The notes beneath the pieces were generated by a model that was given only the letters and a program-made list of their open reading frames with translations, searched no databases and was not told the origin of the DNA. Positions 37,621-50,758 of a stretch of DNA of 64,000 bases are shown one piece after another; position 1 is the first letter of the stretch, and each line of letters opens with the position of its first letter. Position numbers and translations under genes: made by a program. This stretch comes from Nannochloris sp. 'desiccata' (Eukaryota > Chlorophyta > Trebouxiophyceae > Chlorellales > Chlorellaceae): positions 1-64,000 of the forward strand of contig JAGTXX020000014.1 of the NCBI GenBank assembly GCA_019044685.2. Direction: 5' to 3'.

Positions 37621-40600
37621 CTACTTCATCGCAGCATAATACAGCTCAATATAATCAATAGCAGGTTTATTCCAGCTCCAATCTTGTCTCATCACTCGCT
37701 CCTGCAACGACCTAAACCATTCTCTATCATTATAATACGCATCCAATGCTCTATTCATTGCATAATCGAGAGCACCTTCATCAGTACCTTCAAAAGAAAA
37801 CCCATTTGTCTGATCAACCCCATCAGATTCCCAATTAGTAGACCCTTCAAGCTCCCATGCAGCACGTGCTTTGTCGGTGTCTACGTCAAATACTGTATCA
37901 CGTAATCCACCAGTAGATCGTACGACAGGAACAGCTCCGTACCTCATAGCAATCATTTGAGTCAAGCCACAAGGTTCAAACATGGAAGGAACCAAAATCA
38001 TATCGCATGCAGCATAAATTAAATGACTTAAAGGTTCATCAAATGCAAAACAGAAGGCGGCGTTATCACCGCCATACTGTTGAGCCAGCGAATCGAATTC
38101 AGCCTGTACTTTAGGATCAGGGGCAGAACCAAGTAGAACAAACTGTGCACCACGATCCATAGCTCTGAATGCAGAATGAGCAATTAAGTGGGTTCCCTTT
38201 TGTTTAGTTAAACGAGTAATAACACCTACTAGGGGCTTGTCGCCCCATTCAGTCAACCCAACACGCTGGCGGAGTGCCTTACGTGCAGCTGCTTTGCCAT
38301 CTTCTACAGTTTCTGCTGTATACCCTTTAGGTAAGAATTGATCAGTCTCTGGGTTCCAGATATCAATATCAATTCCATTACGAATACCAAATAACTTTCC
38401 AGAATTAGAGGCAATAGCAGGGTGACCTCCAATCTCACCAGCGTAACTGGGAGAAACAGTGGTGAATCTCTGACTATAATAAGCAGCTTCACCGATAGCA
38501 GCAGCCCCATAATTCAAGTTGTGAATAGTAAAAATGACTTTAGGTTTCCATAATCCATACATGTGATAATTTGTCCAGTAATTCTTTGCAACTTCTGCTG
38601 TAGACCAGTCGTGGCAGTGAATGATATCAGGTTGACGTTGAGTCCTTAATAAGAACTCAAGAGCAGCACGAGAGAACCAACTGAATTTCGCAGCATCACT
38701 TGCACCTTGGTATACAGTGGAGGTCGCAAACATTCCATTAGAAGGTTCAATAAACCAGCAACGAAGACCTTCAACAATGCAAGAAGATACAAACACCCGC
38801 TGGCCTTCCCATTCAAATTCAGTTTCATATTGAGTACCACCAAGAAGAGGACTTTGCAAGAAGAAATCATACCTAGGTAAGATGACTTCAACGTGATTAC
38901 CAGCTTCTTGCACAGCACGGCCCAGTGCAGTCACCACATCACCGAGACCACCGACTTTAGCAATTGGCGCCATCTCTGCTGCAACATGCACAACATATAA
39001 TGGAGGTTCACCAACTACAGAGCCTTCAACAGGCATGTGATAATCCAATCCACCACGATTATCGTACCTGCCATCACCGTCAACAACGTCTGAAAACACA
39101 AAATCTAAAGAGTAGGCATCTTTTGGAACAGAGACGGCAGCCGTAAAATGACTGGCACCAGATGCAGGTGGGGTCATTTCAATAGGACCATAGCCCTTTG
39201 GGTGAGTCCAACGGTTGTATCCACCTTTAATAAATACTTTTTCAGCACCGTTTAAGTTCGTGTTGCTGGGATTATATGCGATAGTAAGTTCTTCCCCTGC
39301 AGCAGGGGCAGAAGGTTCAGTATAAAGAACGTGACGTATTTGTTTACGGCGCACTTCTTCAGTTTTAGCACGCACTGCTTCACGCGCCACTGCACGGGCT
39401 TTTTCGAGATCAGCTGCTGCCTTCTCTTCAGCATGACGAGTAGCAGTAATTTCCTTTAAAACATCCTTGAGCATATCGTCTGCCCAAGCTTCGACAGATT
39501 TTGCGTTAGAAGGTAACTCCACAGCAATTTTGTAATCAGCGGCATTATTGTTATCGAAATGTTCATAATAGTTGACGACAAAGTTGAGAGCAGCAGCAGA
39601 TTGAGGGACTTGTACTACCGCCTGCCACCACTCGGCAGTACTGTCGCTTGTTGACTTTGTAGAAGCAGCAGAGGCAGAAGCAGGAGCACGCTGCATTTCA
39701 ATATCTTGGGGTGATTTCCATCCATTATGACCAATTTTCAAGGTTAAATTCTGGTCTGCAGGTATAGGAATACTAGATAAAGCACCACCAGGAGAGGTAC
39801 GATTGTACATCAAAGTAATTTTAGATCCAGCAGTGGCAATACCAGTAGCAGAGGAACTAATACGAACTTTCTGCTGCTGAGACGTGAGATCAAGAGCACC
39901 TTCACGTAAGTTGGTATAGCTCGATTTAAGTTCATTAATGGTATTCTCAGCACGTTGAGCGTCGGCTGCCAGGGCAGCAGTTTCCCTCTCAGCTGCCGCC
40001 TTTTCTGCAGCAACACGCTCAGCTTCTTTGCGTGCTAAGTACGCAGCTTCTGCTCTTTCAGGTGCAGTATCAATCCAAGACTCCCTTGTCACAGGTCCTT
40101 CAACAGGTAAGGTGTAATTCTGAGTGTTGTTGTTATCAAAGACGCCTTCGCCATCACTGAAAATAAAATTGAATTCATATGCTTCAGTGGGAATAGTGAA
40201 AGAGACACTATAGAAATCACTACCATCTCCACGAGGGGCACCTTTAGCAGCAGCAACCATGTCAAGACGATCAGGGGCATCACCTGCAGGCTCCAATTCC
40301 CAGTTATTAAAACGAGCTTGAAGCTGGATTCGAGGGCTTTGGCGCAAGACCTCTGATTGAGCTTTATTGTAATAGAATGTGCAGAGAGCTCCAGCAACAG
40401 GTGTAGCAGGAATAGTAGCGTACAGCCAGTACTCTTTACCCTTCAATGCAATGGCAGGAGAATGGGACTGGGCTTCAGCTGTGGCAGCAGCACGAGCAGC
40501 AGCAAAGGGGTCGCCCTTTTTGGTACTGGTGCTTTTCTTAGCAGCAGATTTGGTGGTAGTATTAGTGGAAGAAGAAGTAGATTTACGACGACGGGTAGTT

Positions 40601-41699
40601 GATTTGGTAGATTTACCATCTCCGTCAGATACAGAGCCAGATGAACTAGAACTGGCCTCAGCGGTAGTGCTCGTAGTTGCGGCAAAGACTACAGAGGAAG
40701 CATCAGTTGCGGCAGGAGCAGAGGAGGTTGCAGGTACTGGCGCTGCAGTTTTGGCATCGAATTTGAATACCTTGGGTTCTTTCTCAGAATCACCTCCAGT
40801 AGATCCAGCAGCTTTACTCGTGCGTCCACGTCTCACTGCACTGTTTGCAGACAGACCATCCGCGGCCATGCTTGAAGCTTTACTAGCATTGGCAACAGAC
40901 AGAGAAGGAATTTCTGAAGAGCCAAATTTGAATACTAGAGTATTGTCACGATCAACCTCAACCACTGCAGCAACACCAGCATCCTTCATTACTACTGGAG
41001 CCTCAGCAACTGGTGCTGGGGATGCTTCTGCAGCAATAGGAGGGGCAGCAGCTTTTTTGGGTGCAGGAGGAGCAGGAGCTCCATCAAGCAGAGGGATGCT
41101 TACCCCTGATGCAGTAGCAAGCTGCGCTAATTCAGCATGCTCAGCATAAAAAGCTTTGCGCTGAGCCTCATCCAGCTTATCAAGGCGGGCTTGGAGGGTG
41201 GCACGGAGAGCGGCATTTTCATCGCTGAGGAGAGAGGCCTCATCTCCACCGTTGCTCTGTAATATGAGGAAAGTGATGTACATGTTAGCAGGTGAAATGT
41301 TGAAACACGAGTGCAATTGATTCAAATCTTGTTCAACTGAGCTTGGCAGAATGAATGACTGATCTTCAGGGCCATGCTGCAAAATACTTACCGAATTGGC
41401 ACCCAATGCAGCGGCACGCACGCTCAAACGAGAGAAGCTAGCTGTGATGTGTTCGGGGTGGTATCTGGGCGCCGCATTTCCACAAGCGCGTACGTTCCCT
41501 GCACATAAAAGTTGACACCTCTAGATCAGTGATTGCAAAACATAGAGAAAGACCGCATAGCAGACTTCTTCAGCACCGATCGCTAGGACATTGTCTTAAG
41601 AACTACCAGATGAACTTGCTTGGGTGTGAATTGAAGTTTGATCCAGCACGAGTTGTGGGCCCCATGGCCCTCGCTGCAGACTGACTTGCAGCCACCATT
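37621..41699 (-). CDS. Soluble starch synthase III (GT5 with three CBM53 modules), plastid-targeted
   Basis: This enzyme transfers glucose from ADP-glucose to growing glucan chains in the plastid. The C-terminal GT5 domain (about 39010 to 37630) has the ADP-glucose loop KVGGLGDVV, then HCHDWSTAEV, GIRNGIDIDIWNP and EPCGLTQMIAMRYG. Upstream are three starch-binding modules with the DN(N/R) ending: FNNWELEP (about 40330), HNGWKSP (about 39730) and YNRWTHPKGYG (about 39220). Before them lie a Ser/Ala/Thr/Lys-rich linker and a short coiled coil. Exon 41498-41392 encodes a transit-like stretch (RACGNAAPRYHPEHITASFS). Intron 41391-41257 (135 nt) has no in-frame stop. A first exon from the ATG at 41699 (MVAASQSAARAMGPTTRAGS) is likely, but its donor is unresolved. 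Confidence 0.92.
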
Positions 41700-42264
41700 T
41701 GAACTTTGCAAAGACCACCTGTTGCCTCTGTTGCTATGATTATAAAAACAATGAGTTACAGAATCATTGGATACGTGCAATCTAAGTTAAAAATGTGCCT
41801 CTGTGACCGCCACCATAGGACTGGATAACCCTGCACTTTGCTTCGACCAAACTGTTGCGCCATTTTTTTCAAAAAATCACAACTTTTTGCAACAACAGGC
41901 AGAACGAGAGATCTCTAGCTTTTGATTTCTACTCTTTGTATTTACAACGTTGTTTAAGAGTACTGTCGATATAAAATGAAATCAGAGCAACCTAGCTTAA
42001 ATGCTTAAATAATGCATTGCCGTTGCTTTACCGAAAATCAAACGAGAGAAAATGTTCTCAAATAGTACATATAAAAGACCAAATCGAATAGAGAGTATCA
42101 TCCATTTATCTTCCTGTTAGTTCTTGTTCTACTATAAGTAAAATAGAACCAATCGCTACTATAGGAATCACCAAACGTAGGGGCAGTTCAATAAACCAAT
42201 CAAATTGAAATTACGCATGCTCAACTACCTAGAGGGAATTACTTTACTACCTATGTAAAATTAT
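41700..42264. other. Intergenic region upstream of starch synthase and downstream of WD40 gene
   Basis: About 565 bp without coding sequence. It should hold the starch synthase promoter and the WD40 3' UTR. AT-rich, with no clear regulatory motif recognised. Confidence 0.45.
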
Positions 42265-43597
42265 CTATTGGGCATTATTTTGCACTTTCCAGACTGCTAT
42301 CTCACCACCATTATCCCCAGATACCAACAAATCTTTCCTTCCAGCACCGAGGGCACACACACTATGATTATGAGCATGCAAAGGAACTGCCGCTTCAGTT
42401 AACAATCCAGGCATCCACCTCCTAACTAAACAATCACCACCACCAGAGTATAACAATCTCCCTGGACCTAATGCCAAGCAATTCACACGTTCTCCACCGT
42501 GTGCTGCACCGCTTGCAGCTACAATTTCCAAGGAATCTGCATCCCATGATTTAATACTACCATCATAAGATGCAGAAAATAATATACCGCCATCTAAGAC
42601 CAGTGCACAAACACGGTCATTATGCGCTTTAGGGCGGCATGCAGCTGGAGTTAATCCGCCAGATTTACCAATTGTGAACGAACGAATAGATCCATCAGAT
42701 CCAGCGGTAAAAACTGTCGTTTTAGAGGCAGTCATCGCTAGTATATCACCTTTTTCAACTACAGTGGTACCTGCAGCGGAAGGGACAGCACGTGCCATAT
42801 CCCATTGTCTAATTTCTTTACAGGCTGCGCTAAACAACCATCTATTTCCAGCACTTGCTGCTAGTGCACGGACCCATCCGCAGTGGCCATCTAACACGAC
42901 CCCAGCTTCAAGCTGAGCGCGGGGAGGTACCCATGCAGTTACATGTTTGCCGTGTGCTCCAAGGTAAAGTTGATCGGGTAATCCATCGTCAGAGCGGCGA
43001 TCTAAGAGTGTACTAAATACAGGGCCACCTGGAGGTGTGAATCTATGGGTCTCAGAATAGCCAGAATTGCATAAAGCATCACAGCCACCTTCACTCGTCC
43101 ACAAGGCGACTGTTTTATCAAGACTAGTGGTAACTATTTTCTTAGATTCATCTGTAGAGAAATTTGGTAAAAACCCACGGCGACGTTAGACAACGTTATA
43201 ATGAAATGAGTGGTACATAAAAGCAGAACCTAGTGTTATCCATAAATTTCTCCTTCCCCGACGAGAGGAAAACAGCGGTCAATAACTAGCAAATGCAAAT
43301 TTACTCACCAGAATCTTCCAATACCGTGACGGACGCCAGAGATGCAGAATGTGCTGCGATTTTAGCACACATGATAACTTCTGCAGGTGCTGCGCGGGTG
43401 AACTCTGCTACGTTGGCTATCACAAGCTTGGCTCTGCGGTCTGGCCGCGACAGCTTGAGGCTCAGCTTGGGGGGACTAGCTACCAAGGGCCTATTGCCGC
43501 AAGGTAAGCACCGTGGGCGCTGCATAGTCGAACTATTTAAATTATTGATGAGCGCATTGCGCTGCAGAGGCGTCGCAGCTATGTTTCCTGCGCGCAT
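42265..43597 (-). CDS. WD40-repeat protein with an N-terminal transit-like leader
   Basis: Exon 1 runs 43597-43309 (donor CTG|GTGAGT) and exon 2 runs 43151-42265 (acceptor CTACAG), for 391 residues. The junction gives EDSDESKKIVTTSLDKTVALWTS, which restores the first WD repeat. About seven repeats follow, for example WVRALAASAGNRWLFSAACK, EIRQWD, TVFTAGSDGSIRSF, ILFSASYDGSIKSWD, LLYSGGGDCLVRRW and LLVSGDNGGEIAVWK. The first 70 residues are rich in Arg, Ala, Ser and Pro (CLPCGNRPLVASPPKLSLKL) and look like a plastid or mitochondrial leader. The molecular role is not recognisable, and propellers of this kind are generic scaffolds. Confidence 0.82.
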
Positions 43598-44638
43598 TGC
43601 TCCCTAGATATGGAAATTGCCGAATTAAACAAAAAACAACGCGACCGCCTCAAGGCGCTGCGTGGGCGCTTCCCATATTATATTTTTAGGCTTTTATAAA
43701 TGCAGAACTATATTTTAAATGCCAGGTGGCGGTCAATTACTTGCTGCTGATATTGGTGTTTTTAAAATTTAGTGGTGCAGAGCAGAACTTCTTCGGAAGA
43801 GCCTCAAAGAATCAAGAGCCTGTCTCAACAGTCACTGAGACCAACGAGCTCTGCTCAAGGAATTCATTCCTTTGTAGGTGCTTTATACGCGCACTATAAC
43901 GGCTCTTTTTAACTGAACGGATTTCTCCTGGCGCTTACGACGCATGTTTAAACTCTCTGATAGAAAGCGTCGGTGGGTGAGCTCCGTTCTTTTACAAAAC
44001 ATAAAAACAGAGCCTAAAAACTATCATTATCACCGAAACAACTAATAATTATAATCGATATAATTTGAGCTAGCATAGTACTGAAAGCTAACTCAAAGAA
44101 TGTACAACTCGGCTCTTTGCTTTACCAATTTATTTTTCTGCCGTCAGCACAAAAGTCAGACAGCAGCAAAACAGATGGATAGGTGTGAAAGAAAGAGAGA
44201 ATAAAATCGAAAAACTAAGATAAAAGAAGAAAGAAATGAAATGGGTCGGCATGCCAGAGGGCCAAACGCAAAAATTATAAAAAAACAAAAAAGGAGATGA
44301 AAAGATGAAAACAGATGGGAGTATATTTCTTTTGAATCGGTAACATATGAAGAGCCAAGAGCTTTATAACCGCAAGATTGGCAACACTTTCTAGATAAAA
44401 TACGAGCCTTCTTTAATATTTAAAAAGAAAAGTTATCAAGGATACAAAAAAAAAATCTTTTTATTAGTAAATATAAAAATTCCCGCTGAGCAGGGTTAGG
44501 GAGGGTACATGAGGTACCGAGTAGATCTCAGTTTCTAAATCGAGAAGGTGAAGTGTGATTGGATAGAGTATAAAAGAACAGAGGCAGCGGCAAATTTGAG
44601 ATTCTTAGTAGAGGAGAAGAGTACATCTTACTCCCGTT
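43598..44638. other. Intergenic region between WD40 and F-box genes
   Basis: About 1 kb. The left part contains the WD40 promoter and the right part the F-box 3' UTR, since both genes are on the minus strand. No open frame of note, and A-rich tracts occur at 44270-44460. Confidence 0.45.
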
Positions 44639-46258
44639 TTAAAGCAACTGCTGTCCATCTAGACAGGACAAGGTTCCACTCGAAGCTGATCTAGGCAGTT
44701 CACTACTCGCACTTCGCAGCGCCGCTGTCAAAGCAGAAGAAGGTACATCCACAGGGGGGCTACTACTAGTACCAAAGATACTACTTGGAGGTGATGTACT
44801 CCCACCTGGTGCGGCTATATCTCCAGCCAGCTCAGGCAATGAACTCGCAGCAGGCTCAGCGCCTAAATCTGAACCCAAGCTTTCTGACGATGCAGATCTC
44901 TTCATTCCTTGGGTAACAGGGACAGGCTGTGTTGCTTCAGAATCAAACACATTACCTGCAGCTGCTTCCATGGTTGATGTGGTAGTAGTAGATGTTGGTT
45001 GTTGTGGTGCTGTTGTTGCCACAGCAGCAGTAACGTGTTCTTCCATTGCTGCTTCATTTTCACGCTGCTGTTCTTGCTGTTGCTGCTCTTCTTGGTCGTC
45101 TTGAGCACCAACGCTACTAGCAATACCCGCAGCAGAAGAGGTATTAGAAATAATACTACTAGTTTCCGACCACTCTGCAGCATTATGTCCAGTGTGAAGC
45201 ACTTCAAAAGTAGCCTTTGCCCAAGACGTTACTGCAAGTTGAACATCATATGTGTTGGGGAAATCTTGTTCAAACCTAAGCTGAGATGGACCACGGTATG
45301 GTCTTTGCACAGGGTGTCCATTATGCCACGAGATCTCTTTTGCGTCTTTAGGATAATTCAAAATAATTTCTAATCGACCACGGCGAGCAGTGATATCTAA
45401 AATAGTGCCACGCATGACCGGAGCTTTCAGAGGGAGTAGAGAGCCTGCTGTAATTTGAGAGCAGAATCCTACACAGCGCTCTTCAGGAGCGTCTGGGACA
45501 CCCTGGCATTTGTGAAGAGCGGTGTGGGTGCGTGGGAGATTAACAGGGATGATGCCAAATTCAACTGCAGTGTTCCCTCGGACACGAAGACGCCAACGAA
45601 GGACTGGCTGGTCTGCTGTAGTCTTATCAGAAAGCATTAATTTGGGACCCATGCCTGTGAGACGCACGGTGAGACCCGAAGAGGAGATGGTGTTGCTAGG
45701 CGGAGGAGTTCGGGTGTCGGTTTTAGATGATGGAGCAGTTGCGTCTTCAACGGCAAAGCCAGCAGCCTCGCACCAAGCCTTGTCAAAACCGCATCCGGCG
45801 TTGTCCTCGAGATATAAACGCTCCTTCCAAGTAATGTGTCTGCGAAAGTATCGAGCAAATGAGCAAAGGCATGGTAAAAACAAAGCATTAACAAAAACAA
45901 AGGTCACAGATCGAAGCCGAGAAAATTGCAACCTCTTACGAGGGGTTCGGGGCCATTCATGCTGGAGATGGGCAAAAACAATACACTTAAACATTCATGC
46001 CTACCTAAATCGTTTAGCTACTTCTTCGTCTCCGTTGCAGCGGGCAATGACTTGTTCGCGTGCAATGTGTTCCGTCAGCGCAAGCTTGCTAAAGAAGTCC
46101 TTGCGGGTGAAGAACTTTGAGGTCTTTTCAAGTGAGACCAAGCTAGAGGCATCCAAGTTCCGAAGGATGTTTTCAAGTGTGGCGTCGGGCAGCTGGAGCA
46201 AAGATTGCCCCTGGCTCTCGATAGTAAATGGCTGCATTCTGGTTCGCTTATCGTCCAT
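44639..46258 (-). CDS. F-box protein with a central conserved domain and low-complexity tail
   Basis: Exon 1 (46258-46005, donor TTTAG|GTAGGC) and exon 2 (45839-44639, acceptor CGCAG) join in phase for 484 residues. Near the N-terminus is an F-box, LLQLPDATLENILRNLDASS then LVSLEKTSKFFTRKDFF, which would dock Skp1 in an SCF ubiquitin ligase. The central region (TVRLTGMGPKLMLSDKTTAD, VLRWRLRVRGNTAVEFGIIP, GSLLPLKAPVMRGTILDITA, ARRGRLEIILNYP) has the strand pattern and wording of a SPRY-like substrate domain, but this is uncertain. The last 170 residues are Ser/Thr/Gln/Pro-rich and probably disordered. The substrate is unknown. Confidence 0.82.
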
Positions 46259-47125
46259 ATCAGGTGCACAGGGCCTGCATTGCTTATATATAAATGTATT
46301 TAATGTGCAGAATTCGCAGAAGAATATTTATGCCAGGAGTGGTTGCAATTTTTGTCTCAAGAGGCAGGGCACTTTAAAGGTATCGGTGCGTGAATAGCAG
46401 CCGTTCATTGAAGCAAGATTTGAGAGCTGCTACCACAAAGTGCAGCGGATGGCTGTGGATGGCTGTGGCCGTATCAACAGTTTAATAAGCAAATCTAACA
46501 GATTTTGGGACGGTAATCCTGTTATAGCACTAAAAGGAAGACCATAAGCCCTCGCCTGAGCTTAAATTCTTTAGAGGGTGTGGTTTTATAGAAATGCAGG
46601 CAGTCGTCAAGGCGGGACGGGCGGAAATTATTTTCGGGGCGGACACCCATGAAAGAAATTTTTCTTTTACCATAAATGAAATTGAAACCTATGAATCACA
46701 TGTTTTAGCGAGAAATCCAGCCGATTGAAGCTATATATCCAAAAACAAGCCGTTTGCGGCACTGCTCCACAACGAAAAGTACTTGGCCTTCTTGCTGCGC
46801 ATATAAACTAGAGCTAGATGTGAGATATTGGCTTAAACACTTCCATACATCATAAAAGCGATTCTATTACTCTCACAGCTTCTGGCATGAACTCAAACAA
46901 AGTTGGGAAGCTGACAAGCCAGATGCTTTCCACCATGATTCCAGTTTCTTGTTTTTAACGCCCATGAACGACCCTTTCGCTTTTGTAGTTCAAAAATACA
47001 ATCCGTCAAAGTATTTTTCCAAGGTCGAAAAATCGCCCGGCTCAGACTTTCTGTCGATCAATTTAGAATTTTTGTTAATTAAATTGTATGCATGAAATAA
47101 CGTTGCGTGGCAAGGTCTAAACAAA
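46259..47125. other. Divergent intergenic region, F-box and cysteine-rich genes
   Basis: About 870 bp between oppositely oriented starts. A TATATATAAA-like sequence at 46283-46295 (TATATATAAATG on the plus strand) lies close to the F-box start. No other feature is recognised. Confidence 0.4.
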
Positions 47126-47860
47126 ATGAATCAAAATCCCAAAACCGCAGCATGTGAAGTCAGGCAGGAACATTACCGGAAGCTCTGGGAGACTGATTTA
47201 TTGCATGCTACAGGCGCTGCACCAGGTTACTGCTGTTTCAGCATGTGGTGCACTTGCTGCGCTTCTTATCAGCTCAGAAAGCGTGCTCTGCACGGTGATA
47301 TGACTCGCTATCTTTGCTGCGGTGGATATTTACCCTGCAGTGGACGATGCGGAGAAGCCAAGTGCCCAGAGTTTTGTTTAGGTGTTGAAACCGTCTGCTG
47401 CTTTGCTCAGAGTGTCGCTTCCACCCGCTGGATGATTCAGGATGAAATGCAATTGCAAAACACGAAGTGTGATAACTGTCTTATTGCTACTACCATCATT
47501 CTTCAGTATATTTCCTGCATTTTCTCTTGCGTTGCCATGTTTGTGGGCAATGATGGTATCCGTGAAGCGGCTCGTATTATCGATTGCATTGCTGATTCAG
47601 TGTGGTGCTCTGTATGTGCATGCATGCAAACCCAGCATAAAGTACAGCTTGATGCTCGTGATGCCAACCCTGCTTTAATTATGCCTTTGAACCCTTACAT
47701 GGCGCCCCTTGCCCAGACCATGAACCTTCCTCAGCAGCAGCCTGGTGGTGGCTACGCATATCCTCCCCCTGGTGCAGCGTATCCACCCCAAGGTGGAGCG
47801 TACCCACCTCCTCCTGCTGGATACCCTCCTCCTCCTGCTGCTGGATACCCTCAAAAGTAA
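47126..47860 (+). CDS. Conserved cysteine-rich protein with a proline-rich GYPPP tail
   Basis: Single-exon gene of 244 residues from the ATG at 47126. The body is dense in Cys: YCCFSMWCTCCASYQLRKRA, then DMTRYLCCGGYLPCSGRCGE, KCPEFCLGVETVCCFAQSVA and CACMQTQHKVQLDARD. I recognise this body as a family of uncharacterised proteins conserved in land plants, algae and some other protists, always with LRKRAL, DMTRY-CC, PCSGRCGE-KCPEFCL and CACMQTQHK. Two hydrophobic stretches (IATTIILQYISCIFSCVAMF is the clearest) suggest membrane association. The tail has repeated GAYPPP/GYPPPP units. The function is unknown. Confidence 0.85.
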   Translation: MNQNPKTAACEVRQEHYRKLWETDLLHATGAAPGYCCFSMWCTCCASYQLRKRALHGDMTRYLCCGGYLPCSGRCGEAKCPEFCLGVETVCCFAQSVASTRWMIQDEMQLQNTKCDNCLIATTIILQYISCIFSCVAMFVGNDGIREAARIIDCIADSVWCSVCACMQTQHKVQLDARDANPALIMPLNPYMAPLAQTMNLPQQQPGGGYAYPPPGAAYPPQGGAYPPPPAGYPPPPAAGYPQK

Positions 47861-48005
47861 TTTAACTGATAATTATCCGGTGCTTTTCTTTCTTAATGAA
47901 ATTGTTACTTTTATAACTGAACAGGAAAAAGATAATCAATAAGAAAATTGACATTTAATTACGCAATATTTCTATTGCAAATAATGTAAATCGTATCAAA
48001 TTATA

Positions 48006-50433
48006 TTAAATCCGAGAAGAAGATGATCTTGCACTGGTGCCGCCACGGCCATTACCAAACTGGCTTTGCTGCTGCTGCTGTTCTTCTGCACCACTACCAG
48101 TAGCTGCCATAAATAACTTTACACCACGTGCAGCGACTCTTTGTACTAATCCCCACTGCACATCCAATAACAATTCTTGAGCACCAGGGCGTTCAAACAA
48201 CGATCTCAATCTTGGTCCGGTGGCTGATAACCCATCCCTCAGCTGCCCTACAAACTCATTCAATTCAACAGGACCTGGAAGACCAAATGGACCACCACCA
48301 GTCCTTAATTCAGGCATAGGAATAGGTTCGGTACTAGTAGCATTAGTCGTAAGCATCGACCATAAAGTAAAGGCTCTGTCTCTTGATTTATGTTCTTCGC
48401 TGTTTGTGGGCACTAATCTGTTAACTTGATCTGCATTTCCAACAAACCGAGTGGCTAATTGTTCCCGTGTTGCATGGACAGCAACGGCATCAATTAGTCT
48501 AACCAACTCCATGGCTAATGGTTTGCGAACAGGGCGGCCGCCTTCTGAACAGACCCACTCCGCAAGCAACCACAATTGCTGAGGATCAAAATCCTGGCTT
48601 TTACTACCTTCACTCCACAAATTTTCTAAACGTTCCCATCGTAAGCGGCCATCTTGAAGAACCAGATCTTCAAAAGAAGCTCTCAATTGAGGCGCAGGAT
48701 CAGTCAACAACCGGCGGGCCATGTAAGGATAAGCGGCACCAAGCAAGTTATACTGAGGATCTGCACTTAATGCAAGACCTTCTAATACTGTCAGGGACCT
48801 AAGAATCAAAGCGTAATAGGCAGGTACTCTAAAAGGATACTGGAACAAAACACCACCAAGCCCATCGACTAAAGTTTTGAAATTTAATCGAGACACTGAA
48901 GTATTATCCAAGACATCATCGAAGAATTCAGCTAATGCCGGTGCAATTGGTGTTGTATCTACACTTGGATCCATAAAATCAAGTGTGTAATAATCCATAC
49001 ACATTGCTAAATAATCTCTGTTGATCAAGTGAACGACATGAGAGATGATTGCATACCGAGCTGAAGATGGACATTCAGCCATCATTCCGTAATCTAAATA
49101 CACCAAATTGCCCGATTTTGTAGCTAACAAATTTCCCGGGTGGGGATCTGCATGAAAAAATCCCCGTTCCAACAGTTGCCGTAAAGTACACTCGACACCA
49201 ATTGTCACAAAATCAACTACATTCAACCCCGCAGCTGCCATGGCCGGTTCATCAGTTAATTTCACACCATCAATCCATTCCATAGTCAACACCAGACGTG
49301 ATGTTGCTTCCCATTTAATTCTAGGTACGCCGACATTAGGGACGTGAGCATATAGTTTTTGAAATTTTTCTGCATTACGTCCTTCTTGTTCGTAATCTAG
49401 CTCACCAAATAATCTACCAGCAAATTCATCTACCAGAGGAACTAGTGGTTGACTGAGTATAGTAACATAGCGATCAACTGCGCCCATAAGTCTACGTAAT
49501 AAAACCATATCGACTGCAATAGCCTCACCGATTCCAGGTCTCTGGACTTTGACAGCCACCGCTTCCCCCGTAGAGCGAAGAATGCCTTTATAGACTTGAC
49601 CTAATGAAGCTGCTGCTACAGGTTCCGGGGTTAAAGATGAATAAATGGTATCGATAGGTGCGCCAAGCTCTTCTTCAATCAGAGCCATTGCAACTGGAGT
49701 GGGGAAGGATGGTAATTGATCTTGTAAAGTTGATAAAGCTTCCAAATATGGTTTAGGAAGGAGATCTGGTCGAGATGAGAGTGCTTGTCCAACTTTTATG
49801 AATGAAGGGCCTAAGTCAGAGAGCACGTCGCGAAATTGTTTAGAACGCGACTCAGCATTATTGTAAAGCTGGCCAGAAGCATAATCTGCGATAATGGCAG
49901 TAAGGAAACGGCCTAGAGAGATGGCGACTCTGAAGGCTCGCTTGTTTAACTCTCCAGGACGTTGTCCTAAAGAAGCTGCAAGACGCTCTGGCTCGTATTT
50001 GATGCCCATTTCACGCAGCAACAGAGGAAGTTCGGGGGTCAACGTCGTCAACTGCATGGCTTCCACCTACAAGTAAGTAAGTTTTAATTTAAGCAGAAAA
50101 GAGGTTAATTTGGCAAAAGAAATTCGTCAGATGTAACATGAAAGCCACAAAATGGGCACAAATTCTCAAAAAAACTCAACCTACCCAGCTTTTCTGGCCA
50201 GTCTCAGTGAAAAACCAAGAATCGGCATTCGCTTCCGAGCTTTGTTGGGCAGCAGAAGCAGTACTGGTCGTTGCAGAAACGCTGGTCGGTGTTGCAACGT
50301 GTATTCTACCTAATATGAGAGCTCTCTGTCTACGGTAAGGACGAGGGGAATTTTTGATTGTGGATCTATTTGAACTCGCCATGCTGCAACTTGCGGCAGC
50401 ATGGCTGTCTAGCCTGGCTCTCAGCGCCGACAT
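48006..50433 (-). CDS. ABC1-family atypical kinase (ABC1K/UbiB), probably plastidial
   Basis: Exon 1 (50433-50185, donor AGCTGG|GTAGGT) encodes an 83-residue Ser/Ala/Arg-rich leader, fitting a transit peptide. Exon 2 (50066-48006, acceptor TTGTAG) encodes the rest, 769 residues in total. The kinase-like core shows the ABC1 signature KVGQALSSRPDLLP, the Ala-rich loop AAASLGQVYKG, the lysine strand AVKVQRPGI, the catalytic HADPHPGN and metal-binding YLDYGMM. ABC1K proteins in plastoglobules regulate tocopherol, plastoquinone and carotenoid metabolism. A long C-terminal extension ends in Gln- and Ser-rich low complexity. The exact subfamily (ABC1K1/3-like by length) is uncertain. Confidence 0.93.
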
Positions 50434-50758
50434 TCTTACGAGTTTTACAAAGTTCTTCTGTATGGTTACTTCTTTCTGCTGTTTAGATCAGTTGTTGGAA
50501 GTTTATTATTCTCAGGCTCACAGCGCTCTGGCTGGAGATATTTGTTGCAGTCCGTGATTTTGGGGAAAAGCTGAAACCGTGAAAAAGATGTTAAATACAC
50601 ATACAGTTTGGTTTTACATAATCTGATCATTAATCATCGGGCGGAATCTCATCCAACTGCGGCACTTTGAACATCTCTAATTTTGTTATTAAAACGGAAC
50701 TTTACGTTAGCTCTTTAAGTATTGAATTTTAAACGCGCGCATTGGCAACAACTCGGCC
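50434..50758. other. Divergent intergenic region, ABC1K and gamma-glutamyl hydrolase
   Basis: 325 bp separate the two divergent start codons, so this small region must serve as a two-way promoter. No gene and no clear motif are seen. Confidence 0.45.

Noticed and set aside
40379..41149. 256-codon plus-strand frame in the starch synthase gene
   Set aside because: Ala/Val-rich shadow of the Ser/Ala-rich linker on the opposite strand.
45522..46397. 291-codon plus-strand frame over the F-box gene
   Set aside because: Antisense to the conserved F-box exons, with no motif of its own.
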